A model generated the notes under the pieces. The model searched no databases and was not told where the DNA came from. It saw only the letters and a list, made by a program, of their open reading frames with translations. Positions 22,839 to 32,196 of a stretch of 64,000 nt of DNA are shown piece by piece; the first letter of the stretch is position 1; the number at the start of each line of letters is the position of its first letter. Position numbers and translations under genes: made by a program. The DNA lies in contig NZ_JAPNTZ010000019.1 of NCBI RefSeq assembly GCF_026626335.1, forward strand, positions 1 through 64,000, read 5' to 3'. Source of the DNA: Paractinoplanes pyxinae. GTDB taxonomy: Bacteria; Actinomycetota; Actinomycetes; Mycobacteriales; Micromonosporaceae.

Positions 22839-23225
22839 TCAACAGAGCTTGACGTACCAGACCGCCGCGAAGTTGTAGACGGCGTTGTACTGGTCCGGCA
22901 CGGAATCAAGCACGACCCGGCGGTTGCGGTCGAGGAACCTGGCATGCGCGCCACCGGTCTGGTTGTTCAGCCACGAGCCGACGCCGTTCCACTGGGTCAA
23001 GCTGTAGGTTCCGCAGCGGTACAGCTGGAACTGTTTGCCTGACCAGTAGGAGCCGGTCCAGAGGCAGACGTAGCCGTCGTTGCAGAAGTAGCCGGCGGGC
23101 ACGCCGGCCACTCCGACGATGCCGGCGGCGTTGTTGTCGTTGGGGCCGGCCTGCGCGGCGGCCGGTGCGGCGACGGCGGCGATCGCGGCCGCGCACACCG
23201 CGGCCAAGGCGATGCGTAACTTCAT
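22839..23225 (-). CDS. Secreted peptidase-inhibitor family I36-like protein
   Basis: The start ATG 23225 has GAAGGAAA upstream and gives 128 residues. A signal peptide covers about residues 1-27 (MKLRIALAAVCAAAIAAVAA, cleavage after AAQA). The mature domain has the beta/gamma-crystallin-like pattern of I36/SMPI proteins: YFCNDGYVCLWTGSYWSGKQ, YRCGTYSLTQWNGVGSWLNN, and a final Cys at the C-terminus. Four cysteines could make two disulfides. In Streptomyces the family inhibits metalloproteinases, and that is not shown here. Confidence 0.85.
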   Translation of the reverse strand: MKLRIALAAVCAAAIAAVAAPAAAQAGPNDNNAAGIVGVAGVPAGYFCNDGYVCLWTGSYWSGKQFQLYRCGTYSLTQWNGVGSWLNNQTGGAHARFLDRNRRVVLDSVPDQYNAVYNFAAVWYVKLC

Positions 23226-23425
23226 GTGTTTCCTTCTTTCACGGCTTGCCTGATGGGGCTTGGCGGCGCGCGCGACCAGCAACACGACCCTGTCACCGGG
23301 GCCGGAAAGGTCACCAGGAAAAAGGCAGGCAATCCTTCGACGATGTCGGCCCGGGGAGGGGTAGCTTGCCCTTCTCCCCCGTCCGGGCCCGGACGCCATT
23401 GACCGACCTCAGTTAGTTTGGCGAG

Positions 23426-25651
23426 GTGACATCGACGGACATGGACGGCCTCGATGAAGATTTCCCATCATGGCTTCGACGCACCCGGGACACCCTGTTC
23501 ATCACCCAGGAAGCCCTGGCCGACGCCGCTGGGCTGTCGGTACGGACAATCCGTTACCTCGAAGCCGGCCGGACCCGACCGCGCCCGCACACCCGCCACG
23601 CCATCAACACGGCATTCGCGCGGCTCACCGCACCGAACGCGGTCGCCGGGCCCGACGGCATCCCGGCGCCGGCCCAGCTACCACTCGGGCATGGTGGATT
23701 CGTCGGACGCGAGCCCGTCCTGCACACCCTCGACGAGATCGTTACCGCGGCGCAGCACAGGCCCGCCGTCGCGGTGGTCACCGGCGGTCCGGGCATCGGC
23801 AAGACGGCTCTGGCCGTGCACTGGGCGCACCAGGCACGGCCACGATTCCCCGACGGCCAGCTCTTCGCCGACCTGCAGGGGTTCAACGCGGCCGCGGCCC
23901 GAGCCGAACCGGACGAGCTGGTGCGGGGCTTCCTCGAAGCGCTCGGAACGTCGGTCGAACGCATCCCCCGTAACACGACCGACTGCTACAACCTGTACCG
24001 GACAATGCTGGCTGGTCGACGGGTGCTGATCCTGCTGGACAACGCGGCCGAGGCCGGCCAGGTGCGTCCGCTGCTGCCCACCACGGGCGGCTCGATGGCC
24101 GTGGTGACGAGCCGTCACCACCTCACCGAATTGGTCGCCGGTGACGGTGCGGCACCCGTGCCGATAGGCCCGTGCACACCGGCCGAGGCCCGAGCGCTGC
24201 TGACGGCCCGGCTCGGCGCCGCCCGCCTGGCCACCGATCCACAGGCCGCCGCCGAGATCGTCCGGCTGTGCGCCGGCATGCCGCTGGCTCTCAGTGTGGT
24301 CGCCGCGCGAGCCGCCACCTATCCCGACATCGCGTTGGCCGAGGTGGTGGCCGACCTCAAGGACAGTGCCGCGGTGAACGTCACCGCCGATGTCCAGGCG
24401 GCGATGTCCTGGTCGTACGCGGCGCTCAGCGAACCGGCAGCCCGGATGTTCCGGATCCTCGGCCTGCACCCGCATCCCGAGATCACGGCCGAGGTCATGG
24501 CGTCGGTCGACCGGTGCGGAATCCGCACCGCGCGGGCGGCCCTCGACGAGCTCGCCGACGCCAACCTGTTGATCGAGCGCCGACCGGCGCGCTTCGTCAT
24601 GCACGACGTCATCCACGCCTACGCCGGTGACGTGGCCGGCGACAGCGTCGGCCCGGCCACCCGCAACGCGGTGCGACGGCGGCTGCATCAGTACTACGCC
24701 GCGGTCGCCGCGGCGGCCGTCGCGCTGATGTGCCCGCATCACCCGCTGGCCGGCCGAGATCACCTCGACGGTGCTGTGCTACCGGTGCTCGGTGATGCCC
24801 GCGACGCCGTCGCCGTTCTGTCCGCCGAACAGAATGTGCTGCACGACATCGTCCGCGACGCCGCCCACCGGGACGAGCCGGACATCCTGTGGCGCCTGGC
24901 CTCGTCGCTGTTCATCTTCAGCGATCGGCAGGGACGCTGGCGTACGCTACCTGCGCTCGCGCAGCACGCCGGCCGAGCCGCCCAGTTCGGCGACAGTCGC
25001 CGGCGTCTCGACGCCGAGCGGCTGTCCGCGCTGGCCCTCAGCCGCAACGGCGACCGGGAGGCAGCACGCCGGCGCCTCGAGACGGCCATCCAGCTCGCCG
25101 GCGACGCCGGCGAAGTTGCCGCCGTCGCCGCCTTCCACTTCGACCTGGGCATCCTTTACGACGCCGAGAATCGTCATGGCGAGTCGGCCCATCACTTCGA
25201 TGAATCCCTCGACGCCTATCGCCGTGCGGGCGATCCGGCCGGCGAGGCAGCCGCGCTCAACTCCACCGGGTGGGCACGGCTGCACCTCGGAGAGCTGGGA
25301 CTGGCACTCGACCACTGCCGCCGGGCGCTGGTCCTGCACGGCCTCACCGGCAACGTCCACGGAGAGGCCTCGACCCTGGACACGTACGCACTTGCCTTGC
25401 ACCGCAAAGGTGACGCCGAGCAGGCGGTCGACGCCTACCGGACCGCGCTCGAACTCATGCCCGCGGTCGGCGACCGGCATCTCGAGTCGACAATCCTCGA
25501 ACACCTCGGCGACGCCTGCGAATCAGCGGGCGATCTGGTCCACGCTCGTGCCGCCCGACACCAGGCATTGGCGATCCTCGACGACATCAACCCGGACGCA
25601 GCCCTTCGATTGCGCAGCCGGCTTCGCCAGTCGGCCTTGGAGGGCCGCTGA
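23426..25651 (+). CDS. XRE - NB-ARC - TPR transcriptional regulator
   Basis: The 741-residue protein starts with GTG. The HTH_3/XRE domain is at about 17-70 (ITQEALADAAGLSVRTIRYL, EAGRTRPRP). An NB-ARC/STAND ATPase follows, with Walker A GGPGIGKT at 120-127 and Walker B RRVLILLDNA. Next are a winged-helix-like part with MHDVIHAYAGD and a TPR region from about 500 to the end (RLSALALSRNGDREAARRRL, DYAL-like EHLGDACESAGDLVHARAAR). It resembles AfsR/SARP-type STAND proteins, but with XRE in place of the SARP domain. ATP binding with ligand sensing by the TPRs is inferred. Targets are not visible. Confidence 0.92.
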   Translation: MTSTDMDGLDEDFPSWLRRTRDTLFITQEALADAAGLSVRTIRYLEAGRTRPRPHTRHAINTAFARLTAPNAVAGPDGIPAPAQLPLGHGGFVGREPVLHTLDEIVTAAQHRPAVAVVTGGPGIGKTALAVHWAHQARPRFPDGQLFADLQGFNAAAARAEPDELVRGFLEALGTSVERIPRNTTDCYNLYRTMLAGRRVLILLDNAAEAGQVRPLLPTTGGSMAVVTSRHHLTELVAGDGAAPVPIGPCTPAEARALLTARLGAARLATDPQAAAEIVRLCAGMPLALSVVAARAATYPDIALAEVVADLKDSAAVNVTADVQAAMSWSYAALSEPAARMFRILGLHPHPEITAEVMASVDRCGIRTARAALDELADANLLIERRPARFVMHDVIHAYAGDVAGDSVGPATRNAVRRRLHQYYAAVAAAAVALMCPHHPLAGRDHLDGAVLPVLGDARDAVAVLSAEQNVLHDIVRDAAHRDEPDILWRLASSLFIFSDRQGRWRTLPALAQHAGRAAQFGDSRRRLDAERLSALALSRNGDREAARRRLETAIQLAGDAGEVAAVAAFHFDLGILYDAENRHGESAHHFDESLDAYRRAGDPAGEAAALNSTGWARLHLGELGLALDHCRRALVLHGLTGNVHGEASTLDTYALALHRKGDAEQAVDAYRTALELMPAVGDRHLESTILEHLGDACESAGDLVHARAARHQALAILDDINPDAALRLRSRLRQSALEGR

Positions 25652-25832
25652 CCGCCTCCGGCACGACCAGATTCGCCGACGCAGTCAACACTCGGCACGT
25701 CCGTGAACTGGACACCCGCACCGGCGGCGATGGCCAATCCGGAGAACGGAACTCGAGGAACCGCAAGCAGCAGACTGGGCCGGTCGCGGCGGTGGGGGCT
25801 CCATAGGCCCGGTCGCCCTCAACGAAGACGAC

Positions 25833-25967
25833 TCAAAACCGGCGGCGAACGAGCGCACGGATCTGCCGATGAGCGCATGCCTTGAGCATGGTGATGCCCC
25901 GCTCCTCCACTAGCACCTCGCCGAGCTTGGCCGGGTACCTGCCGTCGCGGTCCAGGATGAGGTACTA
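25833..25967 (-). pseudogene. Fragment of rve-type (DDE) transposase/integrase
   Basis: The minus strand encodes YLILDRDGRYPAKLGEVLVE then ERGITMLKACAHRQIRA before a stop at 25833. The LxxDRDGxYP motif with GI about 20 residues later is the second catalytic Asp region of the integrase core. Frames stop on both sides and no inverted repeats are visible. It marks the left side of the low-GC island. The rest of 25652-26022 shows nothing I can support. Confidence 0.45.
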
Positions 25968-26022
25968 GAGCCAGCGGCTGGCGTCGTCAGAAGAGGCTGT
26001 TTTGGCATGCGATTGACAGGGA

Positions 26023-27072
26023 CTAGGAGCCGTTCAAAGATCTGAGGTGCTCTTTGAACGGGTCGAGCTCGACGGCGTAATCATGCCGCCAGCGCGTAAG
26101 GTCCTCCTGCGTCACGCGATTTCCCAGGACGTTTGACAAATGTTCGATCAGGAACTGATCCGTTCGTTCAGCTTGGAAGACGACACTTTGCTGCGAGATT
26201 TCGAATTTGCGCAGGAATTCCAGTCGGAGAGTCTGATACAGGAAAGAATCGGCTGAGAAGCGGAACGCGGGCGGGAACTCGGCCGCACCGGAGGCTGGGT
26301 TGTGCAGCCATGTCAGAAAAAGCGCGTCATCGGTAAATTCGTAGCGATACACCGACGAATAATCGTCGTATACCATCTCGATCGGACAAATGTGTCGGCA
26401 GTCGAACAGTGCTGTGATCGCCATCGCCAAATGTGTGCGCACAAGGTCCTGCATCGCGGCGGGACTCAGTCCACTCATATGGGGCTGCGTGGACTGGTCG
26501 ACCGCTCGCTTCGCCACGGCTCGAGGGTTGGACGGATCCAAGATAATGACTTTGACTTGCTGGGGCTTATGAGCCACCGTCTGTAGCCGGGTGGCAAGGT
26601 ACCAGGCGCTTGGTCCCCGAAAACCGTACGACATGGTCCTCGTCATGCTCGTGGTCAGGTCTAGGTTGAAGTCACTCTGGAATCGGTGTGCGGCATTCGG
26701 GTTCGAGTAGGTGGCCGCAGGAATGAACATCGGCCCCAGCGCCGACACTTGTTGAACTAATGCAGCAGTGGCCTCGTTCATGGACTCGCGAATGTTGTCG
26801 TCGATGGAGCGCTGCTGCACTCTTTCCAGAAGAACCGTGAAAACAGTCGCGAATATTACGCTCGCTATCAGATTCAGGCCGATGGACGACAATATCGTTC
26901 CAGTACTCAGCTTGTCGTCCGCCAAGACAAGTCCCACGCCGACCAGAATGGTTGTCAATACCGCTGTCGCTGATGCGTAGTTAATCAGCGCTTGCCGGAG
27001 CTTCTTCTGATCGGCGATAGTTTCAGTACCCCTTCTCCCCGCATGTCGAGAGATGACTCGACCTCCCTCCAT
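26023..27072 (-). CDS. Two-TM membrane protein with unrecognised cytoplasmic domain
   Basis: The 349-residue protein has clearly lower GC than its neighbours. Two transmembrane helices lie near the N-terminus (ASATAVLTTILVGVGLVLA and GLNLIASVIFATVFTVLLER). A large soluble part follows. It contains QVKVIILDPSNPRAVAKRAV, ICPIEMVYDDYSSVYRYEFT and DALFLTWLHNPASGA. These segments recall the DUF5919/PLD-like pattern (a strand with LDP, later Y-x-S-x-Y-R and a hydrophobic strand), but I cannot claim membership. It stands alone between mobile-element debris and may be accessory or defence cargo. No known function. Confidence 0.75.
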   Translation of the reverse strand: MEGGRVISRHAGRRGTETIADQKKLRQALINYASATAVLTTILVGVGLVLADDKLSTGTILSSIGLNLIASVIFATVFTVLLERVQQRSIDDNIRESMNEATAALVQQVSALGPMFIPAATYSNPNAAHRFQSDFNLDLTTSMTRTMSYGFRGPSAWYLATRLQTVAHKPQQVKVIILDPSNPRAVAKRAVDQSTQPHMSGLSPAAMQDLVRTHLAMAITALFDCRHICPIEMVYDDYSSVYRYEFTDDALFLTWLHNPASGAAEFPPAFRFSADSFLYQTLRLEFLRKFEISQQSVVFQAERTDQFLIEHLSNVLGNRVTQEDLTRWRHDYAVELDPFKEHLRSLNGS

Positions 27073-27539
27073 GTGCGTCAGCGGCTCCAGCCTATGGAGC
27101 GCACGCTCATTTCTCTAGAGGGGGTGTTCACGCCCCGCCCGTCGACACACCCGGGCCTTGTCCCCGGGTGCTGTTCGAGTCATGCTTCGCGCGCCGGGTC
27201 GTGAGGCTCGCGGCCGATTATTGGCTACGCAGGTGTCGCGCGTATGGGACCCGCCCCGTCCGGGCACCGCGGGCATCGCCGAACCGGCGCAGGTCCTTAG
27301 CTTCATTCGCAAGCAGGCGAGGGCACCTTCAGATCCCACGATTAGGATCAGTGCGCGGATTTGCCGCCGACAAGGCGCGGTCGGGTGCCCGCCGACGCGA
27401 TCAAGAGCACGAGGCCGGGAGTCCGGCGCGGACGAGTGCATCCTGATCTGGACGCGTCAATCGGCGCGTCTGCGGTGTCGGCCGCTCGTCACCGCTGTCG
27501 TTTCGTCCTGCCAGCCGTGCGACCTGCCGAAGTGCACGT

Positions 27540-27899
27540 TCACCGACCGGTACGTCGGGAGCCGGGTCGTCGACCGTTACGCGCAGGCCGGGAACTGCGG
27601 GGTCGGGTCGGTTGATCAGCCGGTCCGTCAACGGCACCAGGGCTGGAAAACGACACCGTAGGCGCTGCGGGACGCGACGACGTTAGTGGCGGCCAGTGCG
27701 ACGCCGTGAACTGGGTCCCAGTGACCGGCAGGGCGGGCGTAATCTGGTCGAGCAGGCGTTGCGCTGTACTGGCGTCGATCTCGCGGCCGGCGCTGAGGCG
27801 AACGCCGGCCGCGGTCGCCAGGTCCCAGATATCGTCGCTGGTGAAAACATCAGCTGCGAGAGCATTCAGCCGCCGCGCGAACTCCTGGACACTGATCAA
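27540..27899 (-). CDS. Small hypothetical protein
   Basis: A TTG start at 27899 would give 119 residues. The first 60 look like natural helical protein (VQEFARRLNALAADVFTSDD, IWDLATAAGVRLSAGREIDA, STAQRLLDQITPALP). The last half is Pro/Arg/Ser-rich, low in structure, and may be a shifted or decayed end. No family recognised and no ribosome binding site seen. The 467 bp before it (27073-27539) show no supported gene on either strand. Confidence 0.4.
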   Translation of the reverse strand: MISVQEFARRLNALAADVFTSDDIWDLATAAGVRLSAGREIDASTAQRLLDQITPALPVTGTQFTASHWPPLTSSRPAAPTVSFSSPGAVDGPADQPTRPRSSRPARNGRRPGSRRTGR

Positions 27900-27986
27900 T
27901 TTGCAGTCCCATCGTCGGATTGTTGATCCACCGTAGCCCGCCTCCGGTCGGTGGTCCCCGCGCCCACCGTCCGGGCCGCTGGTGAA

Positions 27987-28346
27987 TTACCGGTGTGCCG
28001 TCCCCGGCCACCAATAGACGAAGGTCGTGATCTCCACCAGCCACGCAGCGGACTCGAACTCAACGCCCGGGACGGCCTTTCCGTAGTTCGGGTGCACCGG
28101 CCGCTCACGCTGACGCAGGCCGAGTGCCGCCCACGCAGACGCTCAGTCCTGGATCACAGACGGCAGTTCCTCAAAGGGAAGCGTCACGGCAGCGATGATC
28201 CTTCCCGCGGCGCCGAGCGCATCCCGATTAACCTGATCCTTGAGGCATGGCGGCCCGAGACGCCCGGACAGCACGCCTCGCGTGACCCGTGGTCTGCCAC
28301 CGGGCCTATCCATAGCCCTCACCGGACGGACGCCTCCGTGCATCAT
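27987..28346 (-). pseudogene. Possible decayed gene, minus strand
   Basis: One minus-strand frame reads LKDQVNRDALGAAGRIIAAV and TLPFEELPSVIQD, meets a TGA at 28143-28145, and continues in the same frame with VHPNYGKAVPGVEFESAAWL and VEITTFVYW to a stop at 27987. The sequence on both sides looks like protein rather than chance. No family is recognised. A short immunity-type or hypothetical protein with a premature stop would fit. Confidence 0.25.
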
Positions 28347-28444
28347 CCGTCATGCCGGCGGACGGCGCCGACACGCGGACATGCCGATGAGAGCGCGTTC
28401 GATGCTGCCGGGTTGGCCTTACCCTCGCGTTCGTGGACAAGCGC

Positions 28445-28893
28445 ATGTGGCAGCAGCGTTCCGACGTCTCTCTGGTCATCCGGATCGACTTCGCCCGCCC
28501 GTAGGAATGGACAGAGACCCAAGCCGCGATCGTTGAGCCACAGACGGAAGAAGGCTTCGCTACGATCGTTGAGTTCATCGATGATCGTGCCTACGAAGGG
28601 ATCACGCCGTCGCAGCTCCTGAAGATGGTGTCCTCAGACTCAGACAATGCCGTAGCCTTCCTCGTCGACGCGAAGGCACTGGCCCACCCTGACCAGCCGA
28701 TCCTGGTAGTCAACCTCTACGACTACGTTGAAGGCCTGACGGACCAGGGCAAGGGGCCGCAGTACGGCACCACTTTCCGAGTCGTCCCATCCGAAATGTG
28801 GCCCCTTTAGAACAACCTGACCATTTCGAACATGGATTGGAAGAATTTGCCGTCAACGCGTTTGGCGACGGCATCTTCCGCGGCTTCGAGTGA
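28445..28893 (+). pseudogene. DUF6924-like protein, broken by two stops and a frameshift
   Basis: From ATG 28445 one frame reads MWQQRSDVSLVIRIDFARP, a TAG at 28502-28504, then EWTETQAAIVEPQTEEGFAT, VEFIDDRAYEGITPSQLLKM, PDQPILVVNLYDYVEG and GTTFRVVPSEMWPL. A second TAG is at 28808-28810. It continues NNLTISNMDW, shifts frame near 28840, and ends EEFAVNAFGDGIFRGFE at TGA 28893. The order of strands (IRTDF, VEFVDD, LVVDL, TFRVVP, NNLSIANMDF, GVFRGF) is that of DUF6924 proteins, whose role is unknown. Three lesions make a functional product unlikely. Confidence 0.6.
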
Positions 28894-29163
28894 ACCAAGG
28901 TCGTACGTGCCAGATCCCCGGGCAGGGCGGCTGATGTCCGGTCGCGCCGAAAAGGGTGCGTCGACAGGTCGGCGATGCCGCCGAGCGGAATGAGCATCCG
29001 GCCCCCGGTGCGGCAAGAGCAGAGCTTATTCGCCCCACCTGAGGGCGGGCTGGACATCGACGCGGCCCATTGCGCCCGTTTTGTGATATTTATATGCGCA
29101 TGCCTATCGGTTCGATCTCCGATAATCCTTTTGCCTTCTGGTCAACCACGGCACCATCGATGA

Positions 29164-30570
29164 GTGTCCAGTCGCGAAGGTCGTGAGCAGCAGGCGCCTG
29201 TTACCCGCGTCGCCCCTGCGTCATCAGAACTGACTCCGTTGCCAACCAAACGGCTCGGGATACGCATCGGCCGACCCCGACAGAAGACTGCAACGAACAG
29301 GTCGCCCGGACACAGAATTCTTAAGATGTTGGTCAGTCCAGGATTCGTCCTTACTGTCTCATCTTTGTCGGTAGCGATCGTCGGCGGTTCGTCCATTTGG
29401 TCGATCGTGTCCGAGCGCAACGGCCCACAAAGCCCCATCTCCTATGACGCATCCAACCCCACCGTATTGGTAAGACTGTCACTGGAGGCAATGAAGCCGG
29501 ATGGTTCGCCGCCGACGGCTGCAGCGGAAATTTCGCTCATCCTAAGCGGTTTCAAGCAGCCTCCCTTGGACTCGACTGAAGAGTCCTCGGCCACGCTATC
29601 CGGGATCGGAGACACGAAGACCTTCGATCTGTTATATGACGAAACTAATGACGAATACTATTCAACCGACAGTCAGAGCGATGAATTCAAGCTATCCTTG
29701 GGTGTACCCCCCAACTATCCGTTCGATTACTATAGATTCTGGCTGGAACCGGAGGTGCAGCTAGAAGGGCCGATCAGTGAAAATCTTCCGAAGCGGAGAC
29801 TCTTTCTGCTTTGGGTTACCAATGAAGACATAGGGTCGACTTGGGAAATTGATCGCAGGTCTTTTAGCTTTGAAGAATCCGAAGAATCGATCGTGAGCGA
29901 CGCTGAATCGACGTATGGGTTGCATGAGCAGATCAATTTGACGTTCGAGCGTCCAGTGCCACACCTCATCTTTATATTCTCCGTGGCCCTATTGCCGCTG
30001 CTCATTGCGTTAGTCCTGTTGAGCCGCCGACTCAACCCTTCGGTGGCAGCGAGCGACAATACCAGCCCTTTGGAGTTGGCGTCGGCAGCGTTGGCTTTGT
30101 TGGCGCTTCGCCAGGTGCTGGTGCCAAGTGACATCCGCGGCTTTACGCTATTGGACCGCGTTCTAGCCTTTGAGTTGACGCTTGTCATAGCAATTGCTGC
30201 TTCTAGCCATCTATGGAAAAAGCTCGACTCGTTGCCACGGACTGCTCACCCACCTGCCCGTAGCGCACCCGCAAGCGCTCGGAACGGCGACGCCGATGCA
30301 ACAGGACGCTGCGCGTTTAGATACGACAGCAGATCCAACGGCTCGAATGCATCCGATCCTGATCCTAGTGCGGAATGGTGGACGACGACAGATGTCGCGA
30401 CCTTTCTAAGTGTACGCCCAGCCACTGTGAGCAGATACCGCGGAGAGGGCCGAATGCCATCGCCAGAGAATACGAATGCCGACTCATGGGCATGGAGGCC
30501 GGCCACGATCATCGAATGGAACGACGCTCGGCGGCGCTCCCGCGCCAACTCACGCAAGCGCGATGACTGA
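29164..30570 (+). CDS. DUF4436-like membrane protein fused to a C-terminal HTH
   Basis: The 468-residue protein (GTG 29164) is lower in GC than its neighbours. A transmembrane helix near residue 60-78 (GFVLTVSSLSVAIVGG) is followed by an exported region of beta character (PTVLVRLSLEAMKPDGSPPT, VPPNYPFDYYRFWLEPEVQL, RRLFLLWVTNEDIGSTWEID). Next come about three more membrane helices (PHLIFIFSVALLPLLIALVL, SAALALLALRQVLVP, VLAFELTLVIAIAASS). The YPFDYY signature and topology fit DUF4436. The last 70 residues read WWTTTDVATFLSVRPATVSR and YRGEGRMPSPENTNADSWAW, a MerR/excisionase-like winged HTH. A membrane-tethered regulator is implied. I know of no characterised example. Confidence 0.75.
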   Translation: MSSREGREQQAPVTRVAPASSELTPLPTKRLGIRIGRPRQKTATNRSPGHRILKMLVSPGFVLTVSSLSVAIVGGSSIWSIVSERNGPQSPISYDASNPTVLVRLSLEAMKPDGSPPTAAAEISLILSGFKQPPLDSTEESSATLSGIGDTKTFDLLYDETNDEYYSTDSQSDEFKLSLGVPPNYPFDYYRFWLEPEVQLEGPISENLPKRRLFLLWVTNEDIGSTWEIDRRSFSFEESEESIVSDAESTYGLHEQINLTFERPVPHLIFIFSVALLPLLIALVLLSRRLNPSVAASDNTSPLELASAALALLALRQVLVPSDIRGFTLLDRVLAFELTLVIAIAASSHLWKKLDSLPRTAHPPARSAPASARNGDADATGRCAFRYDSRSNGSNASDPDPSAEWWTTTDVATFLSVRPATVSRYRGEGRMPSPENTNADSWAWRPATIIEWNDARRRSRANSRKRDD

Positions 30571-30798
30571 ATCGAGCCGCGCCTTTCGACAGAGACCGCA
30601 CCTTGCCTTCAGCGCGTAAGATGCGACTCGCGTCAGTTCGGTTTGTTCACTCTTTGGCGGCGACAACAGCTGCAATATTTGCGCCCAGTGACGGCGTCAG
30701 AGTAAGCCTCTCATCTCACAAAGCACATATCCAGGATCGGCGTCTAATGACGCCAGATGACTTACTCATCTGCCGCGGTCCGGGCGCTCAGAACGCGG

Positions 30799-31341
30799 TT
30801 ACCAGGTTCGACGCACGGTTGCCTTGCTGCCCGTCACCAGACTCGCTGGCGGGACGTCATCGGCGACGATCGAGCCGGCGGCTACAACGGCATCGCGGCC
30901 GATGCTGACGCCCGGAAGTATCATCGCGCCGGCGCCGATCCACACGTTGTCGGCCACGTCGATGGGTGCGCCGGTCAGCCATCCCCGTCGGTGTTCCGGA
31001 TCCACTGGATGGCCGACGGTGATGAACGTGGCCTTGGGGCCGACCATCACCCGGTCGCCTAGCCGGATGCCGGCATAGTCGAGGAACGTGCAGTTCTGGT
31101 TGATGAACACGCGCTCACCGAGCTCCAACCGGAGGCCATGGTCGGTGTAGAACGGGGGATAAATCGTGGCCTTGGCCGGCAGCGGTCGGCCGAGGATTTG
31201 CTCAAACAACGCAGCTTTGCCGGCTTCGTCGTCGAAGGGCAGGACATTCAGCCGGGACGTAAGCTCGGTCGTTCGCACGACCCGCTCGATCATGGCCTGG
31301 TACTCCGTGCTGTGGATACGCATGAGACGGTCCCTGGACAT
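30799..31341 (-). CDS. Sugar O-acetyltransferase (NodL/LacA/Maa type)
   Basis: The 180-residue protein is a left-handed beta-helix hexapeptide-repeat acetyltransferase. It shows the N-terminal maltose-acetyltransferase-like part (FEQILGRPLPAKATIYPPFY), GERVFINQNCTFLDYAGIRL, the catalytic His in ATFITVGHPVDPEHRRG and hexapeptides DNVWIGAGAMILPGVSIGRD, AVVAAGSIVADDVPP. It transfers acetyl from acetyl-CoA to a sugar hydroxyl, and the physiological acceptor is unknown. The family is normally about 185-200 residues, so this one is complete or slightly short at the N-terminus. The gaps on either side (30571-30798 and 31342-31569) hold nothing supported. Confidence 0.9.
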   Translation of the reverse strand: MSRDRLMRIHSTEYQAMIERVVRTTELTSRLNVLPFDDEAGKAALFEQILGRPLPAKATIYPPFYTDHGLRLELGERVFINQNCTFLDYAGIRLGDRVMVGPKATFITVGHPVDPEHRRGWLTGAPIDVADNVWIGAGAMILPGVSIGRDAVVAAGSIVADDVPPASLVTGSKATVRRTW

Positions 31342-31569
31342 CCCACGATCCTTGCAGGTGTGGCGATGGCCCCATCAGACGCCCTGAGCGTCGGAGGGTG
31401 CGGTCTTTCCTCGACCCTGGCGTCAGTCCGACGCACTCTCATGCCACGTCGAGGGCGCTGGCGCTCTTGGCGGCGGTAACGCACCGTGAGTTATGACCGC
31501 CTCTTCTGTTTCCGCGTTAGGGCCCGGCCGAGGTTTACCCGGGCGGCGCGTGAATCGCTCGGCGGGTTG

Positions 31570-31953
31570 CTAGTCCCCGACCGGGCGTTCTCCGGGCTCG
31601 GACATGTCAGCGCCCGCGTCGACGCAAGCCTGGCGCATCGTCTCGGCGTTCGGGGCGTTGCGGATGGCTTCGGTCTTGGCTTCGTCGGCCCGCTGCTTGG
31701 CGTCTTCAAACCGCCCCATGCCACCGGCCAGGAACGCGTCGAGGAAGCTGCACGCGGTCCCGCCGTAGTGGTCGGCCGCTTGCAGCGCCTTGTCCCGTTC
31801 GATAGCGGTGCTATTGCTGGCGCCAGCACCGAACGAGACGATGCCGCCGGCGATCAGGGCGACGATGACGGCAAACAGCACGGCCAGCGCGCCCACAATG
31901 GCCAGCACGACGGCGGACAGAGGTACGCGGCGACGGGTGTCAGTGGCGCCCAT
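31570..31953 (-). CDS. Single-TM hypothetical protein
   Basis: The 127-residue protein has an N-terminal basic stretch, one transmembrane helix (AVVLAIVGALAVLFAVIVAL) and an outside domain with two cysteines (HYGGTACSFLDAF and ETMRQACVDAGADM) that could form a disulfide. No family recognised. Membrane-anchored extracytoplasmic protein by topology. Confidence 0.7.
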   Translation of the reverse strand: MGATDTRRRVPLSAVVLAIVGALAVLFAVIVALIAGGIVSFGAGASNSTAIERDKALQAADHYGGTACSFLDAFLAGGMGRFEDAKQRADEAKTEAIRNAPNAETMRQACVDAGADMSEPGERPVGD

Positions 31954-32196
31954 GTCCCGGACAACGAGCGAGCGCGGCCACCGGGGACGGTGACCGCGCT
32001 CTATCTGCCTGTTCGGTCAGTTACTCCCGGCCGCGGCGTCGTACCGATGACGGCCGCCGGGTGAGCTCGCCGCCTCGAGCCGCGGGGCGACGTACAGCAG
32101 CGTCGCCCTGACCTGACGGGCAAGACGTCGCCCGGCCCAGGCGGCAATCCGCCTGGACCGGGGCCCAGCTGTCGTCCCTCTCACCAGAGGTCACCT

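Noticed and set aside
27158-27661. A 167-residue plus-strand open frame
   Set aside because: It is Arg/Pro/Ser-rich with no domain, no ribosome binding site and no coding-like third-position bias that I could see.
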